Of a DNA stretch of 64,000 nucleotides, positions 1 through 14,000 are shown piece after piece (position 1 is the stretch's first letter; each line of letters starts with the position of its first letter). Under the pieces are notes generated by a model, which was not told the origin of the DNA, did not search any database, and saw nothing but the letters and a program-made list of their open reading frames with translations. The translations under genes were made by a program, and so were the position numbers. Location: NCBI RefSeq assembly GCF_910592395.1, contig NC_088323.1, forward strand, positions 3,470,001 to 3,534,000, given 5' to 3'. The DNA comes from Lineus longissimus. Its lineage: Eukaryota; Nemertea; Pilidiophora; Heteronemertea; Lineidae.

Positions 1-1040
1 CAGACTAGAATATAAAGACATGGAATTGCACGCTCATATAAAACATTAAACACTCCAAGGAATATGCCCAATTTACGCACTGCATCATTTCTGCACTTTC
101 AAGCGATTCTATCTGTAACAATTTAACTTTAAATTTAAAAAATCCACTTTGCTGTGTTCAGGAACTCTAAAATCCTGTGCGCTGTACGTCAATAAGCTAA
201 TAGACACATTTAGCACATATAATGTTCAGGCTGAAGAAATATCCTGAATTTAGCCGAATTCCAACATTTCTGTGCTAATTTACCTTTCTTCCAATATTCA
301 AGTGAGTCTAAGATTAGGATCATTTCGAGCATATTGATTCCGACAAGCATAAAATGCTAAGACATATAACAGAAACTGTGGTAATGGTGATGTCACCAAA
401 CTTGGATACTTATGTCAGGAACAATCATAATATTTCTTTTTCCTGGAAATACCGCTTGTATCACCAGCTTACCGTGTTTGGGCGTCGTTGTGTATGGTGT
501 AATCGTCGACCCTGCGTAAATATGATGAATCTTTAATTAACCCAATAAATAGGAGTAGGCCTACTGTTTTGAGAAATTATCTGAGAATTTGACGTTCATT
601 ACAAAAAAAAAAATTCTGACATATCATATTGTCACAAGCGCTGAGGGGCCTGCTTTGTCCGTACAAACATTCACAAAGAGACACGTAGCACGGTATCAAC
701 AGATAATCTCGCCGCTCGGAGCATACGGTAATTGGTCGAAGATGGCAGTTATACTCGCTAAAAAGACGAGTCGGGAATCGAAGAGTAAGCCCATCCAAGA
801 AAATGAGTCTTTAATAAGGAGAGCCTCGAACGTAGTACAGTGTTGATAAAAGCATTTATTAGGCACAAACTAATTACATGAAGGAAAGTTGAGTGCTATA
901 TGAGATCGCAAATTTCACATCATTAGACCTGATAGAAGCAACAAACATACATCGTTTTTAATAAGTGGCGACAGGTGAAGAAATAAAGGAACTATTCATG
1001 ACAAACGTAAAGCGAGCACTGCAATCATGGCCCAAAACGT
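1..1040. other. 3' flank of the mucin gene, no gene supported
   Basis: AT-rich sequence past the polyadenylation signal. The only item of note is a minus-strand open frame at 577-798 with a dense cysteine stretch (PCYVSLCECLYGQSR and others, seven cysteines in about 43 residues). It has no acceptor or donor of quality, no continuity with the gene model and a poly-T-encoded Phe run, so I do not call it an exon. Confidence 0.5.
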
Positions 1041-1046
1041 TTTATT
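1041..1046 (-). terminator. Polyadenylation signal AATAAA
   Basis: AATAAA on the minus strand, about 90 bases past the proposed TGA at 1135. Cleavage would fall near 1020-1030. It supports ending the gene here, but single AATAAA matches are common in AT-rich DNA. Confidence 0.5.
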
Positions 1047-1134
1047 AGATTTTTGCTGAAAGTCATGTAGGAATTATCATTCAGCACGATGTAATCATAT
1101 ATTTGCGAGCATGAAATACTCCCGTTTACAGCAG

Positions 1135-2099
1135 TCACTTGCACCCACTCCAGTTTGCCATCACCGATTTAGAAGCTGCACAATGCATCAGTTTCTGCTC
1201 TAAAATTGCTTGGCCTATCGGGAAAAAAGTAGCTGGCAGTGCGGAAACTGTGCAAGGCGTGTTTGTGTTTACAGATCAACTGTCCTCACAGGGAATATCG
1301 AGAATATATATATAATAGAAGTGCTGGTTTAAATGCCCAGAGACAGGGTGTACTTGTAATGCAATGTGCAGATTAACGAAATGTTTCTCTTACCTGGTGT
1401 GATAGATACACTTGAAGCTGAATAGGAATATAATTATTCAATTATATTTTTGGAATAAAAAATTGAGCAATATTAAGTTGAGATTTATTAGCTCTATAAA
1501 AAGGTGATTGTCATTCAGCAAATAGGAAATTGTTTTTTCCAAAATGACACTGATTTAGTGTAGGAGGAAACCGGAGGCTCTAGAGGTAAATCATGCTGTC
1601 AGAATGGGCCTTGATCACTAGTAACTCGACTAATTATAGTAATAATGATAACATTAGGGGACTGGTCAGTCTTATGTTAATTCAGGGGATCGTGTCAACG
1701 TTGATGCATCTATGAATGCCCCATTATTTGGATAAGGAAAGCCGGATATTTCCAAAACGTTTAGGGCCTAAATTCTTTGAAGCTTTACCTTTTTCAGAAT
1801 CTGTTTTGAGAATTCATTACATATAGCTTGCTGCTTATTACACCTTTTTATATCTGCAAGGCAGGGCAAAGGAATCAAATGTTCTTTAACCAGCCGGAGG
1901 TTCAAATTCTTAATCGACAAAAGACAAAATTCCTCTTAAATAACTTATGAACAGCAGTTCCGATGAAAGTTGTGATGTCGGAAAGTTGATTGTGAACAAT
2001 CTTATGATAATATCAAAAACATGTACTTACTTGATACGACTATTGTTGGTTCTGTTGGTGGCACCGTTGGCCCTCCTGTTTGTTCCTTAGGAGGTGAAA
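1135..2099 (-). CDS. Exons 51-53: PTS spacers and C-terminal tail
   Basis: Exons 2031-2099, 1394-1417 and 1135-1247, phases 1-1, 1-1, and 1 to stop. Exon 51 codes [20 protein letters not shown]; exon 52 is a 24-base microexon coding SSVSITP, with a TATTCAG acceptor and GTAAGA donor. The last exon codes a 37-residue tail with a hydrophobic start ([14 protein letters not shown]) and two cysteines, then TGA. I see no cystine-knot (CTCK) domain. The final exon rests on one acceptor (TTGCACAG), frame continuity and the AATAAA behind it; extra exons beyond the window edge cannot be excluded. Confidence 0.55.
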
Positions 2100-5000
2100 C
2101 TAAAAGTGAAAAGAATACCATACAATACTCAGGGTAACTGATATATCTTTAACTTTCCGTTTAAATAGCGATCAAGCTGTCCTTGATTAACACTGAAGAA
2201 GCAACAAGCTATGTTTTAGATAATCATGATTTGCTACTTACCATGGCATTTCAATGGCCTTATCAGTATATTTCCATTGCCACTGGTTCCGATCTTGACA
2301 AAAATAGCCTCAATATATACGACATTTTCTTTTGGTGGTTCGAATAGAATTTGTGTTTGTTCACCAGTTTTGATTCCCTTATTTACTTCACCAGTTATCT
2401 GAATTACGAAAGATGATATTCAAGATTAAAAGTTTAAATGCACATTTCAGCTCGAATCCTAAGGAAATGAGGTGATACGACCAGGGTTCAAACAGGCGAA
2501 CCTTCCAGTGAGAGTTCGACACATTAACCAGTACGTCACCGCACTCAACTTGTGCTGAGAATGCTTTTAGAATTTGCGTCGGATTGAGAGAATAGTCAAA
2601 AGTGTACAGTTAAAGAAGGGGTAAATATCACAGAGAAATTTCTCTCGGTTTTTAGCAGTCCTTGAGAAGTAGCCCATGAGGCTAAAATCAGCTAAAGAAG
2701 TGTAGCAGTTGCTTTAATTTACAACAATGCATTGCTCGTTACCAATAATTATCAGAAGAATGCACGACTTACGTAGATTTTTTTTAATCCCACAGCAGCT
2801 TGCGGCTGGCCTATCTCGAACTTAACTAGGTTGTATTTCGCGATTTCAATCTCCAGTCCCATCAGAGTTATCGGCGTCATTTTAATCTTGAGTATGATAA
2901 GCGGGGTGTCAATGGATACTCCACTGTCCAGTGATGCTTTGTCAATCTTTTCCAGACCGCGACCGTCTGGCAGAACTTCTAATGTGGTCAAGTTGTGAGT
3001 AAGAATACTCGTCAGCTCTTTACCCGATGCGCACACTGAAATGAAAACCGCTATAAATGTGCAACCTAGATTTGGAGTAAATGCCGTTTTCCACTACAGC
3101 CGCGAAATCATTAAGAAAGTGTGCAGCCACCAATGGCGTTAGATTGATTTCGTCGTATGAATTGCTTCGGAGACATAACTAACCACAAAACATGTTCAAG
3201 AAGCAACGTTTGACGCCGGCACAAATATATTCATTCTGCGCAGCACATACGTTATGGCAAAGTGTTGGAGTGCAAAATCAATGTAGGAGAGAGAAACTAT
3301 TTGTAATATTCCTCATTTCTCAAGAAATGGCCGCCGAAAACATGCCCCTTAAATATTCAACCGAAATAAACGCAAACTCACCACCTGTAGTTGTAGGAAC
3401 TGAAAAAGGAAATCATCGTTTGATAAGACGGAAGGCAACCACAATAACGCATGTCATGTCAATGATGGCTTTTCCCATGGTCATTGATGGTGTACACAGG
3501 GAAACTGTCCAACTATCAGAAACTTTTAAGTGGGTGGATACATGTACAGATTACATATAGATTAGTCTTAGAAAATATACTAACGTCTTGCAGTTCCAAA
3601 TAAAAGAAGATATTTATGAAAATGGTTGTTCTATTTTTTTCGTCAGGATTGTGGTTAGGAAAGTTGGGAGAACGCAATTTTTACCCCATATTCGACAAGC
3701 TGGCTGTTAATGAACTGCTGTCCGCATCAAGAAAATCGACTACCCGTAGTCAACCCACCCCTCCCCCGTTCACGAGGACATCGGGAGGTTTGCTGTTACA
3801 AACGAAATGAGGATATAATCAGTAAACATTTAAATAATGCATATCATTACTTGTTGCTGTTGAAGTTACACTTGGTGTTCCTGATGATGGCGTAGTCGAT
3901 GGCGTTCCGGATGGTGTTCCTGTTGGTGTTGTTGATGGTGTTGCTGATGGTGTAACTGTTGGTGTTACTGATGGTGTTACCGATGGTGTTACCGATGGTG
4001 TTACCGATGGTGTTACTGATGGTGTTACCGATGGTGTTACTGTTGGTGTTACTGATGGTGTTGTCGATGGTGTTCCTGTTGGTGTTTTCGATGGTGTTGT
4101 TGTTGGTGTTTCAGATGGCGTTCCCGATGGCGTTTCCGATGGAGTTACTGATGGAGTTACTGATTGCGTTGACACAGTTTCTGGAAATAAAAAGCAAATA
4201 GTTTTCAGTGGTTTATAAAGAAATTGATTGTTCGTCAAAGGTAACATCAGGATGTTGTGGGAAGGAAAGAAGGCCGCAAGGAGGAAAGTAGGGAATTGGA
4301 AGTCGTTTCAATCAATTATTTCCTCAAGGAGAAATCATTGAGACAAAGCTACAACTGTCCTACAATAAAATGTCTGGCCAACACATGATTATTCAATGCG
4401 CTTTTAATATATGTGGTATTCACTCAGTGTAATGGCGTCTATAAAACCACATGCCACTATCCGTCAGAATACAGTAGGGCCGGAAACATTTTCCAGTGGT
4501 CATTTTCTAATTTTCACCGGCTTAGAATGCCAGATGCTATGGGTAGTTTGAAGGTGCCAACATCAGGCTGAATAATATACATTTACCAAGTGTTTCATGA
4601 TGTGTTTCCTTTATAGAATTCGAGAGGTTGCCCTTTTTTCTTCTGATGGCTTTTTACATATTATGATCACAGCATCAATTGTCTGGATATAATCTAACCT
4701 AAAGATAATGAGGCCTCGGGCTTACCTGTAGGTGTTCTGGTCGGTGTTTCAGTTGGGGTTCCTTCTGTGGAAGTCGGTGTCGTTGAAATTGGTGTTGTAG
4801 ATTCCGGAACAGGTGTGGTTTTTTTCTCTGAATTTGGAAAAAAACACTTCATTGCTGAATTTTATCTCGACGAATATTTAGGATTATTGTGAATGACAGA
4901 TCATCCAAAATATATTGCGACTAAGCACTTAAGGTGTGCAATAATCCTAAATTGTAGTTGTCTTTGCACTCAATGTTTTTCTACAGAGTTTTTAAAATTG

Positions 5001-8000
5001 CTGATAACATGATATCAATTTATTCTCATTACAGCCATTATGTATAGTGAGTCAACATAATCCCTGGCATATAGCAAACAAAATATACTTGTTAAAGTTA
5101 AAGTGTGAGAAGTGTACAACGTTTGCACATGTATTTCTAAAAATCTTGAAGCGTCCAATTGCGCCAAATGCAAAACCGGCACATGTACAGCATACCAACT
5201 CACCCTCACAAACATGCACTTCTGGGTTAGTCACATTGAAATATTCGGTTCCATTTTCAGGCTCTTCTACAATTATCTTGACATGGGTGACGTTGACAGG
5301 TGGCTCCACTACAACTGGTGGATAAGGCGGGAATTCACATTCGCCGTTCATGCAGAGCGGTATCCATGGAGTCCTTGGAGTGGTAGTGCTACCAGGGATC
5401 ACAGTGGTTTTAGTTGCCCTTCCTTCAGTTGTTTGCTGTTCACGTGTTGTCTTAGTAGATGTGGCGACCTCTGGTGTTTCAGGGGCGATGGTTGATTTCT
5501 CTCCAACTGGTGGCTGTTGGGTAGATTTTTGTTCACCTGTTGAGGGTGTCGTTTGGCCAATGCCCTGAGTCGTTTTCTCTCCAACTGGTGGCTGTTGGGT
5601 GGATTTTTGTCCACCTATTGAGGGTGTCGTTACGCCAATGCTCGGAGTTGACTTCTCTCCAACTGGTGGCTGTTGGGTAGATTCTTGTCCACCTGTGGAA
5701 GGTGTCGTTACGCCGATGCTCGGAGTTGATTTCTCTCCAACAGGTGGCTGTTGGGTAGATTTTTGTCCACCTGTTGAGGGTGTCGTTTGGCCAATGCCCT
5801 GAGTCGTTTTCTCTCCAACTGGTGGCTGTTGGGTGGATTTTTGTCCACCTATTGAGGGTGTCGTTACGCCAATGCTCGGAGTTGACTTCTCTCCAACTGG
5901 TGGCTGTTGGGTAGATTCTTGTCCACCTGTGGAAGGTGTCGTTACGCCGATGCTCGGAGTTGATTTCTCTCCAACAGGTGGCTGTTGGGTAGATGTTTGT
6001 CCACCTATTGAGGGTGTCGTTACACCAATGCTCAGAGTTGACTTCTCACCAACTGGTGGCTTTTGGGTAGATTCTTGTCCACCTGTTGAGGGTGTTGTTA
6101 CACCAATGCTCGGAGTTGATTTCTCTCCAACTGGTGGCTGTTGGGTAGATTCTTGTCCACCTGTTGAGGGTGTCGTAACGCCAATGCTCGGAGTTGATTT
6201 CTCTCCAACTGGTGGCTGTTTGGTGGATTCTTGTCCACCTGTGGAAGGTGTCGTACCTCCAATGCTCGGAGTTGATTTCTCACCAACTGGTGGCTGCTGG
6301 GTAGATTTTTGTCCACCTATTGAGGGTGTCGTAACGCCAATGCTGGGAGTTGATTTCTCTCCAACTGGTGGCTGTTGGGTAGATTTTTGTCCACCTGTTG
6401 AGGGTGTCGTCACGCCAATGCTCGGAGTTGATTTCCCACCAACTGGTGGCTGCTGGGTAGATTCTTGTCCACCTATTGAGGGTGTCGTTACGCCAATGCT
6501 CGGAGTTGACTTCTCTCCAACTGGTGGCTGTTGGGTAGATTCTTGTCCACCTGTTGAGGGTGTCGTCACGCCAATGCTGGGAGTTGATTTCTCTTCAACT
6601 GGTGGCTGTTGGGTAGATTCTTGTCCACCAGTTGAGGGTGTCGTAACGCCAATGCTCGGAGTTGACTTCTCTCCAACTGGTGGCTGTTGGGTAGATTCTT
6701 GTCCACCTGTTGAGGGTGTCGTACCTCCAATGCTCGGAGTTGATTTCTCACCAACTGGTGGCTGCTGGGTAGATTTTTGTCCACCTATTGAGGGTGTCGT
6801 AACGCCAATGCTCGGAGTTGATTTTTCTCCAACTGGTGGCTGTTGGGTTGATTCTTGTCCACCTGTTGAGGGTGTCGTCACGCCAATGCTCGGAGTTGAT
6901 TTTTCTCCAACTGGTGGCTGTTGGGTAGATTCTTGTCCACCTGTTGAGGGTGTCGTCACGCCAATGCTCGGAGTTGATTTTTCTCCAACTGGTGGCTGTT
7001 GGGTAGATTCTTGTCCACCTGTTGAGGGTGTCGTCACGCCAATGCTCGGAGTTGATTTCTCTCCAACTGGTGGCTGTTGGGTAGATTTTTGTCCACCTAT
7101 TGAGGGTGTCGTTACGCCAATGCTCGGAGTTGACTTCTCACCAACTGGTGGCTGTTGGGTAGATTCTTGTCCACCTGTTGAGGGTGTCGTGACGCCAATG
7201 CTCGGAGTTGACTTCTCACCAACTGGTGGCTGTTGCGTAGATTTTTGGCCACCTGTGGAAGGTGTCGTTACGCCAATACTCGGAGTTGATTTCTCACTAA
7301 CTGGTGGCTGTTGGGTAGATGTTTGTCCGCCTATTGTGGGTGTCGTTTCACCAATGCTCGGAGTTGATTTCTCTCCAACTGGTGGCTGTTGGGTAGATTC
7401 TTGTCCACCTGTTGAGGGTGTCGTCACGCCAATGCTCGGAGTTGATTTCTCTCCAACTGGTGGCTGTTGGGTAGATTTTTGTCCACCTATTGAGGGTGTC
7501 GTTACACCAATGCTGGGAGTTGATTTCTCCCCAACTGGTGGCTGTTGGGTAGATTTTTGTCCACCTGTTGAAGGTGTCGTTACGCCAATGCTCGGAGTCG
7601 ATTTCTCTCCAACTGGTGGCTGTTGGGTAGATTTTTGTCCACCTGTTGAGGGTGTCGTAACGCCAATGCTCGGAGTTGACTTCTCACCAACTGGTGGCTG
7701 TTGGGTAGATTCTTGTCCACCTGTTGAGGGTGTCGTGACGCCAATGCTCGGAGTTGACTTCTCACCAACTGGTGGCTGTTGGGTAGATTTTTGGCCACCT
7801 GTGGAAGGTGTCGTTACGCCAATACTCGGAGTTGATTTCTCACCAACTGGTGGCTGTTGGGTAGATGTTTGTCCACCTGTTGAGGGTGTCGTAACGCCAA
7901 TGCTCGGAGTTGATTTCTCTCCAACTGGTGGCTGTTGGGTAGATTCTTGTCCACCTATTGAGGGTGTCGTTACACCAATGCTGGGGGTTGATTTCCCTCC

Positions 8001-11000
8001 AACTGGTGGCTGCTGGGTAGATTCTTGTCCACCCGTGGAAGGTGTCGTTACACCAATGCTCGGAGTTGATTTTTCTCCAACTGGTGGCTGTTGGGTAGAT
8101 TTTTGTCCACCTATTGAGGGTGTCGTTACACCAATGCTGGGAGTTGATTTCTCTCCAACTGGTGGCTGTTTGGTAGATTCTTGTCCACCTGTGGAAGGTG
8201 TCGTAACGCCAATGCTCGGAGTTGATTGCTCTCCAACTGGTGGCTGCTGGGTAGATTCTTGTCCACTAGTTGAGGGTGTCGTTACGCCAATGCTCGGAGT
8301 TGACTTCTCTCCAACTGGTGGCTGTTGGGTAGATTTCTGTCCACCTGTGGAAGGTGTCGTTACGCCAATGCTCGGAGTTGATTTCTCTCCAACTGGTGGC
8401 TGTTGGGTAGATTTTTGTCCACCTGTTGAGGGTGTCGTAACGCCAATGCTCGGAGTTGACTTCTCTCCAACAGGTGGCTGTTGGGTAGATTCTTGTCCAC
8501 CTATTGAGGGTGTCGTTACACCAATGCTGGGAGTTGATTTCTCTCCAACTGGTGGCTGCTGGGTAGATTCTTGTCCACCCGTGGAAGGTGTCGTTACACC
8601 AATGCTCGGAGTTGATTTTTCTCCAACTGGTGGCTGTTGGGTAGATTTTTGTCCACCTATTGAGGGTGTCGTTACACCAATGCTGGGAGTTGATTTCTCT
8701 CCAACTGGTGGCTGTTTGGTAGATTCTTGTCCACCTGTTGAGGGTGTCGTCACGCCAATGCTCGGAGTTGATTGCTCTCCAACTGGTGGCTGCTGGGTAG
8801 ATTCTTGTCCACCAGTTGAGGGTGTCGTAACGCCAATGCTCGGAGTTGACTTCTCTCCAACTGGTGACTGTTGTGTTGATTCTTGTCCACCTGTTGAACG
8901 CGTCGTTTCGCCAACACCTGGAGTTTCCTCACCTTTCCGTGGTGTGGATGCTTCACCTGTCTCTGGAGTAGAACTGACAAATGGTGGTTGTGTTGGACCA
9001 GGTGTAAAAGTTTGTCCTTCTGTAGATTTAGTTGTTGCACAACCATTCAATGATTCTTCATCGAATGTAGCTCCCGGTTCCAAGTACTGAATACTTATGG
9101 TCTTTATTCCTGAACCACCTGGGAAATTAACCTGTGTGAGTGTGGTCCATTCATATCCAGCCCCTCTGAGGTCAATAGTCATAGATACTTTTCTTGGGTC
9201 AGATTTCGTTGGAACCTTTGGGAACCAGCCTACTGGTGGTCGCTGGTTTGGAGGTGGGGGTGGAGTTCCGGTGTATGTGATTTTGCAGTCTTCGGTTCGG
9301 TTTGGATTCGAAAATATCTCTGTTGTGTTGTGTATACAAACTGAAAAACGATGTTACATACATTTTCAATTATTCATTAAACATTGCAGTCAGGGCCCAG
9401 TTGGTTTCTGATAAGTTAGGTTACTTTATTGACTTGAACATTTATGCTTAATATTCGTACTGCGAGAGGGATCTGCTGAAGTCACCGTCATTAGCTTACC
9501 CGGGAAGACAGTTGTTGTCCCTGGTGTGGTGGTAGTTACTGTAGTCACCGATATTGGCTCTGAAAGAAAGCGAATAATTTGCATTTGCCATATAGTTTTT
9601 TGCCGAACTATCAAATCTAAACTTTCATGCATTTTTATTTTTGCGATTTGCCAGGGTTTTTTCCTGAAAGTTAGATACAAATTCTTTCTGTTTTTCCAAT
9701 TCAAAAATATCATTTTGTTGAATCAGTGTTATTCACAAAAGCAGCGAAGAAATGAAACTCCGCGAAAATTTGGCGATTTACCGATATTGAAAGTTGTCTT
9801 TTCTACACGGTAAATATTTGTGTCTGATATATTTGGTCTTGAGTTTAATTTTGTATTGCATGCTTTTCGAAACGGGTCAATGCTTTTCTGAAAATTGATG
9901 CTTGATCCGTTTTCGAACTTTTGTTGCCGTCGAAGTTCCAAACAGACGCAGACGTAAAAAATATAAACATATATTCTGTAATTAGGTATGTTTTATAAAC
10001 TTCTTTACCTTCACAGAGATGGACTTTGATATTGACCACGTAGACTTGATGGTCATGCTGTAAGGGCATTACCAAGATGATCTTAATCCTATAAGCCGTC
10101 TGTGGGGTGTCGAATATCACTCGTTTGTCCTATCAAAAAGGCAAAACATTTTAAGAGCAGTCGATGATTAAACCGGTGTTTCCATGTTTATTAGTCAGGT
10201 GGTGATTGTCGGCCACCTGACATGCTCAGGCTTTTTTCCTCCCCTTCCCCCTCCCCGGGTACTCTACCAGGGATACGCAAAACCCAAATGTACGCTTTGT
10301 ATTACAATATCACTCATTTATAAAGACATAGGGAACTTTTGCGCCAATTAATAGTTTAGTGTAATTTATTCCTCTGTGAAAATCACAAGTCGCGGTCTCC
10401 AGATGCAGGAGTTTAAATCCACCGATTTCTATGTAAAAATGGCCAGATGAATTTTGCGCCGATGGAGTCTCGTGAACCAAAAACTGGCATAAAGTAGTCA
10501 TTGGTTATCACCCGGTGATCAGTTCTTCAGAATGTTCTAAATCATAAAGATAATTGGTGTGTATTTTGGATTTCTTCCTATAGTAATGCATTGGGCTGAT
10601 AAGTTTCTGCCTGTTGTTCCCTACCCGTTTTAAAGCAGAATGAAAGCAGCCTGATCTTGGCATATGTTGATATAAGTTTTCAGCATGCTAAAGTGCTTTG
10701 AGCAAGATTTTTGTTGGTGGGAATCGCTTCGTGAAAACTGCTTAAAAATTAAGTACCCTGAAGATAATAATGTCCTTGGATCCTCCGGACGGAACATATG
10801 GTTTGTATATGCCGGCTTTCTTCTCCATGATCTCGATGCGGACTGTACCAACGTTGCCCAGGACTCCGACCTCTGACACTTTCGGATTGTTGTGGGTGGG
10901 GTCACTAAGTGTGACCTCGATGAAGGGTAAGTCCTGGCCACTCCCTTCCTGGACCACCTTGGGTTTCCAGCTACTGCCGCCGGGACGGATGTTTCCAACA

Positions 11001-14000
11001 TTGCTTGTAGGTGAAGTGGTGATGAGGTCATCTTTGATTCGTCCCGTTTCGCTCATGACCTCCGTTGGTGTGAGGCCATTTGGACACACTGAATTTAAAC
11101 ACTCAGACGTTTGTGAAGGGGTAACGGTGAAAGGACCAAGGTTTTTACTCAAAGGAATTCTGAAAAAGTTCTAACTTTTCCCTCGACGCTGGTATTGGAT
11201 AGCGAAAATAAAGTTTGATGCCAGCCTTGATCGCTGGCGTTTTATCATTTGCATGCCTCGCTAACGAACCCCTATGACCTTTTCTTGAAGACCAAGCAGT
11301 CCGTTATAGCAAAGTTGGGCAATATTTTATAACATACCATGTGCCGGAGTGGTGGTGGGTGTTGGTGCTGTGGCAGTTGGCGTAGTCACTGTACCAGTGG
11401 AAATTGTCGTTGAACCGGTAGATGGAGCTGTTGACGAAAATAGCTAACCAAATTAAACACCAACACGCCTTTTGGTGGTCATCTATGTATTTTGTAAACT
11501 GGTTCTGAACGAGCAAGAGTTCGCTTGGTTGCTTGCTGAAATTTGTTCAATATCGTTTATGTACCGAAACAGTAATCAGCTGAATGATGGTATTAACATC
11601 ATTTCAAGAAAACTAGGATGATATGAAGAAGACTAGAACAATGAGATCTTTTTTCGGTTTTTAGGAAATCTCGCACCGTACGTTTGTAAAAATAAAAAGT
11701 TTCGAACAGTCCGGTGAAAACCTAATGTTGGAATGAGTTCTCGTTGAAAAGTCAGAGTAGTTTCGAGGACACCATGTAGTTGCTCAATACGGAGCACATT
11801 GATCTTATGTGTATCCACTTTTGTCTTAATTAGCATCACTGCAATACACACTCAACCACTACCAAATATTACATATAATTTGTTCCATAACATTTTGTTC
11901 ATACGGGTTGTTAGATTATTTGTACGTATCACTGCAGGACCTTTAAGACTTACTAGTTTTAACACACTCGCAGCATTTGGTACTGTTACCAGCAAATAAT
12001 TCAATTCTGCTACCACCCTAGATGAAAAAAGAGCACAAAATGTATAATTAAGATTCAATTTATTATTTACACTATGTACGTTTTTTCCCTTTTGCTCGGT
12101 CGGGAGGGGTTATGTATAAAAGAGCAGGGAAAAAAAAAATTCGTTGCCAAACATTTTTTTCGCTGCTATGTGCGACCAAAAAGATATCCTGTTTGTCGGT
12201 AAAACCAGTGTTATTTCGTTTATATTGGTCACAGGTTTCTGCACTCAGTAATTCCTGTCGCAGGCTCCTGCAGATACCAACGCAAACCAGTGCAATCGTG
12301 ATCTCAGAACGCAGTAATTTCAATCGCTTGTCAGGCTGCGGGGCTTTTGAAATACGACGTCTAATCATGACGGGCATAATATTTACTTGAAAATCTTCTG
12401 AAGGGACAGAAAATAACGTATTTTAGTGTGACCTCTGTGTTTATCATTCCTGTCTGACAGTTACCTCTTTCAGGCAGTCCTCTTCCTCGAGCTCACAATA
12501 TTTGTTACAGGTCCATTTCCTGTTAAAACACTCACACTGGCGACAGAATTTCTTTTCGACAACCTTTTTTCCATGCTGAAAAAACAACAAAAGATGACAA
12601 TCGAGATGAAAGTATCGAAGCTTCTCTCGAGATCAAAAGCAAGTGGGGTAAACTGCGCTGTTCATCCGAAATTACCTTATTCGGATTGGCCTTGTTTTTA
12701 CCTGTTTATGTGTTCTTATATGATGCTACTGCGTATTCCATGTCCAAAGTCCCAATTAAAGGATTCATAGTCACGATCTTACTCAGTTTCGTATACAGTT
12801 CATTTTCATATGCATATTTTACAAAAGTCTTGTGAGAATTTAGTTATCAGCTAAATTAGCGCTGTTTCTAAATACATGTATATGTAGCTGCACATAATAT
12901 ATATATAAACATGAGTTACTGCTGAGTAAATGAGAGAGGGAACGAATGGAAACCAATCAGAAACTTATATTTGGGTTCGGCATATGGTATGACGGCATAG
13001 AGCAGATGAAGTAACTACACTGGCTTCCAATATTAGTTAGCCAGGATAGATTTCCGACTTCTTGTTAGTATGCTCAAATTATTTTACGGCCAGGGACCAG
13101 AATAACGTAGTTGTTTTTTTAAGTACTCTGCAGTGTGATCATCGCAGGGCCACACGTCTTTTTGTCAGCTTCACCCTAAAGGTGGTAGGTCATTCATCAT
13201 GCATTGTGCCCGATGCGGCCACCTTTGTAATGTGCCCTCCCGGTTCTGATCAGAAGTACGATAATTTATGCTTCTGAAGAACCCGTTAGACAATGTTCAG
13301 GGGAGGCAGTGACCTAAGCGTGGTTTAACCATTGATTGAATCGCTCTGTATAAGTGCATCATATTGTAATTGTTGTTATCAAAAGGCATACATACAGGAT
13401 AGATCTTTCCGTTGATGATACAGGGACAGAGTTTCTCGTCCGTCCCGTCGTCGCAATCATGTTCACCGTCACACACCCAATCCTTTTTAAAACATTTGGT
13501 GCCGTTGTCACAGCACTTATCTATGGGCGTTGTCGTAGAGGCAACGGGGGTCGTGGTTCCAGTGGTAGTGGTGTTGACTGGTGGTGTGGTAGACTCCGGC
13601 ACTACAGTTGAAATTGAAATTGCTTCATGTCTAATATCCAGTGGCTTAACAAAAGGTATTTACGACAATTGAGGTTAGGGTAGGTTCACACTGCACGTGG
13701 TTTTGCTTGAATTTCACAACGCATACGGAATTGTAAAACCAGATCATTAGTTTGTGTGTTCGGATGCACAGTTGGGCGTAAAATAACAAAGCTGCTTTGC
13801 CTGCACTGTCACAAACGCACGCCATGGAAACATCCCCTTATTTGCAAAATCCGAAAAAATGTCAAAGACTGCGAAAATATGTTTTTCCCAGTAACGGTTT
13901 AGCTTTATCTAGCCAAAAAAAATTATTATAATACAATACCTGAGATGCATGAACAAAAGTGGTCCTTTTCGTCCTTAATAAAGCCCTGAAATTGGCAATT

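Noticed and set aside
577-798. Cysteine-rich minus-strand frame as an extra terminal exon
   Set aside because: It lies beyond the polyadenylation signal, has no good acceptor in the needed phase, and ends in a homopolymer-coded Phe run.
3959-4201. Plus-strand frame of Val/Leu/Met repeats
   Set aside because: Antisense shadow of the 12-bp Thr/Pro/Ser minisatellite in exon 47.
5490-8915. CRISPR-like array of regular repeats
   Set aside because: Repeats are contiguous coding units without unique spacers, in a eukaryotic exon.
5833-9090. 1,085-codon plus-strand open frame
   Set aside because: It is the antisense shadow of the VNTR: the 78-bp unit happens to lack stops in one plus-strand frame, so the frame stays open for the whole array. 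It has no splice context or domain of its own.
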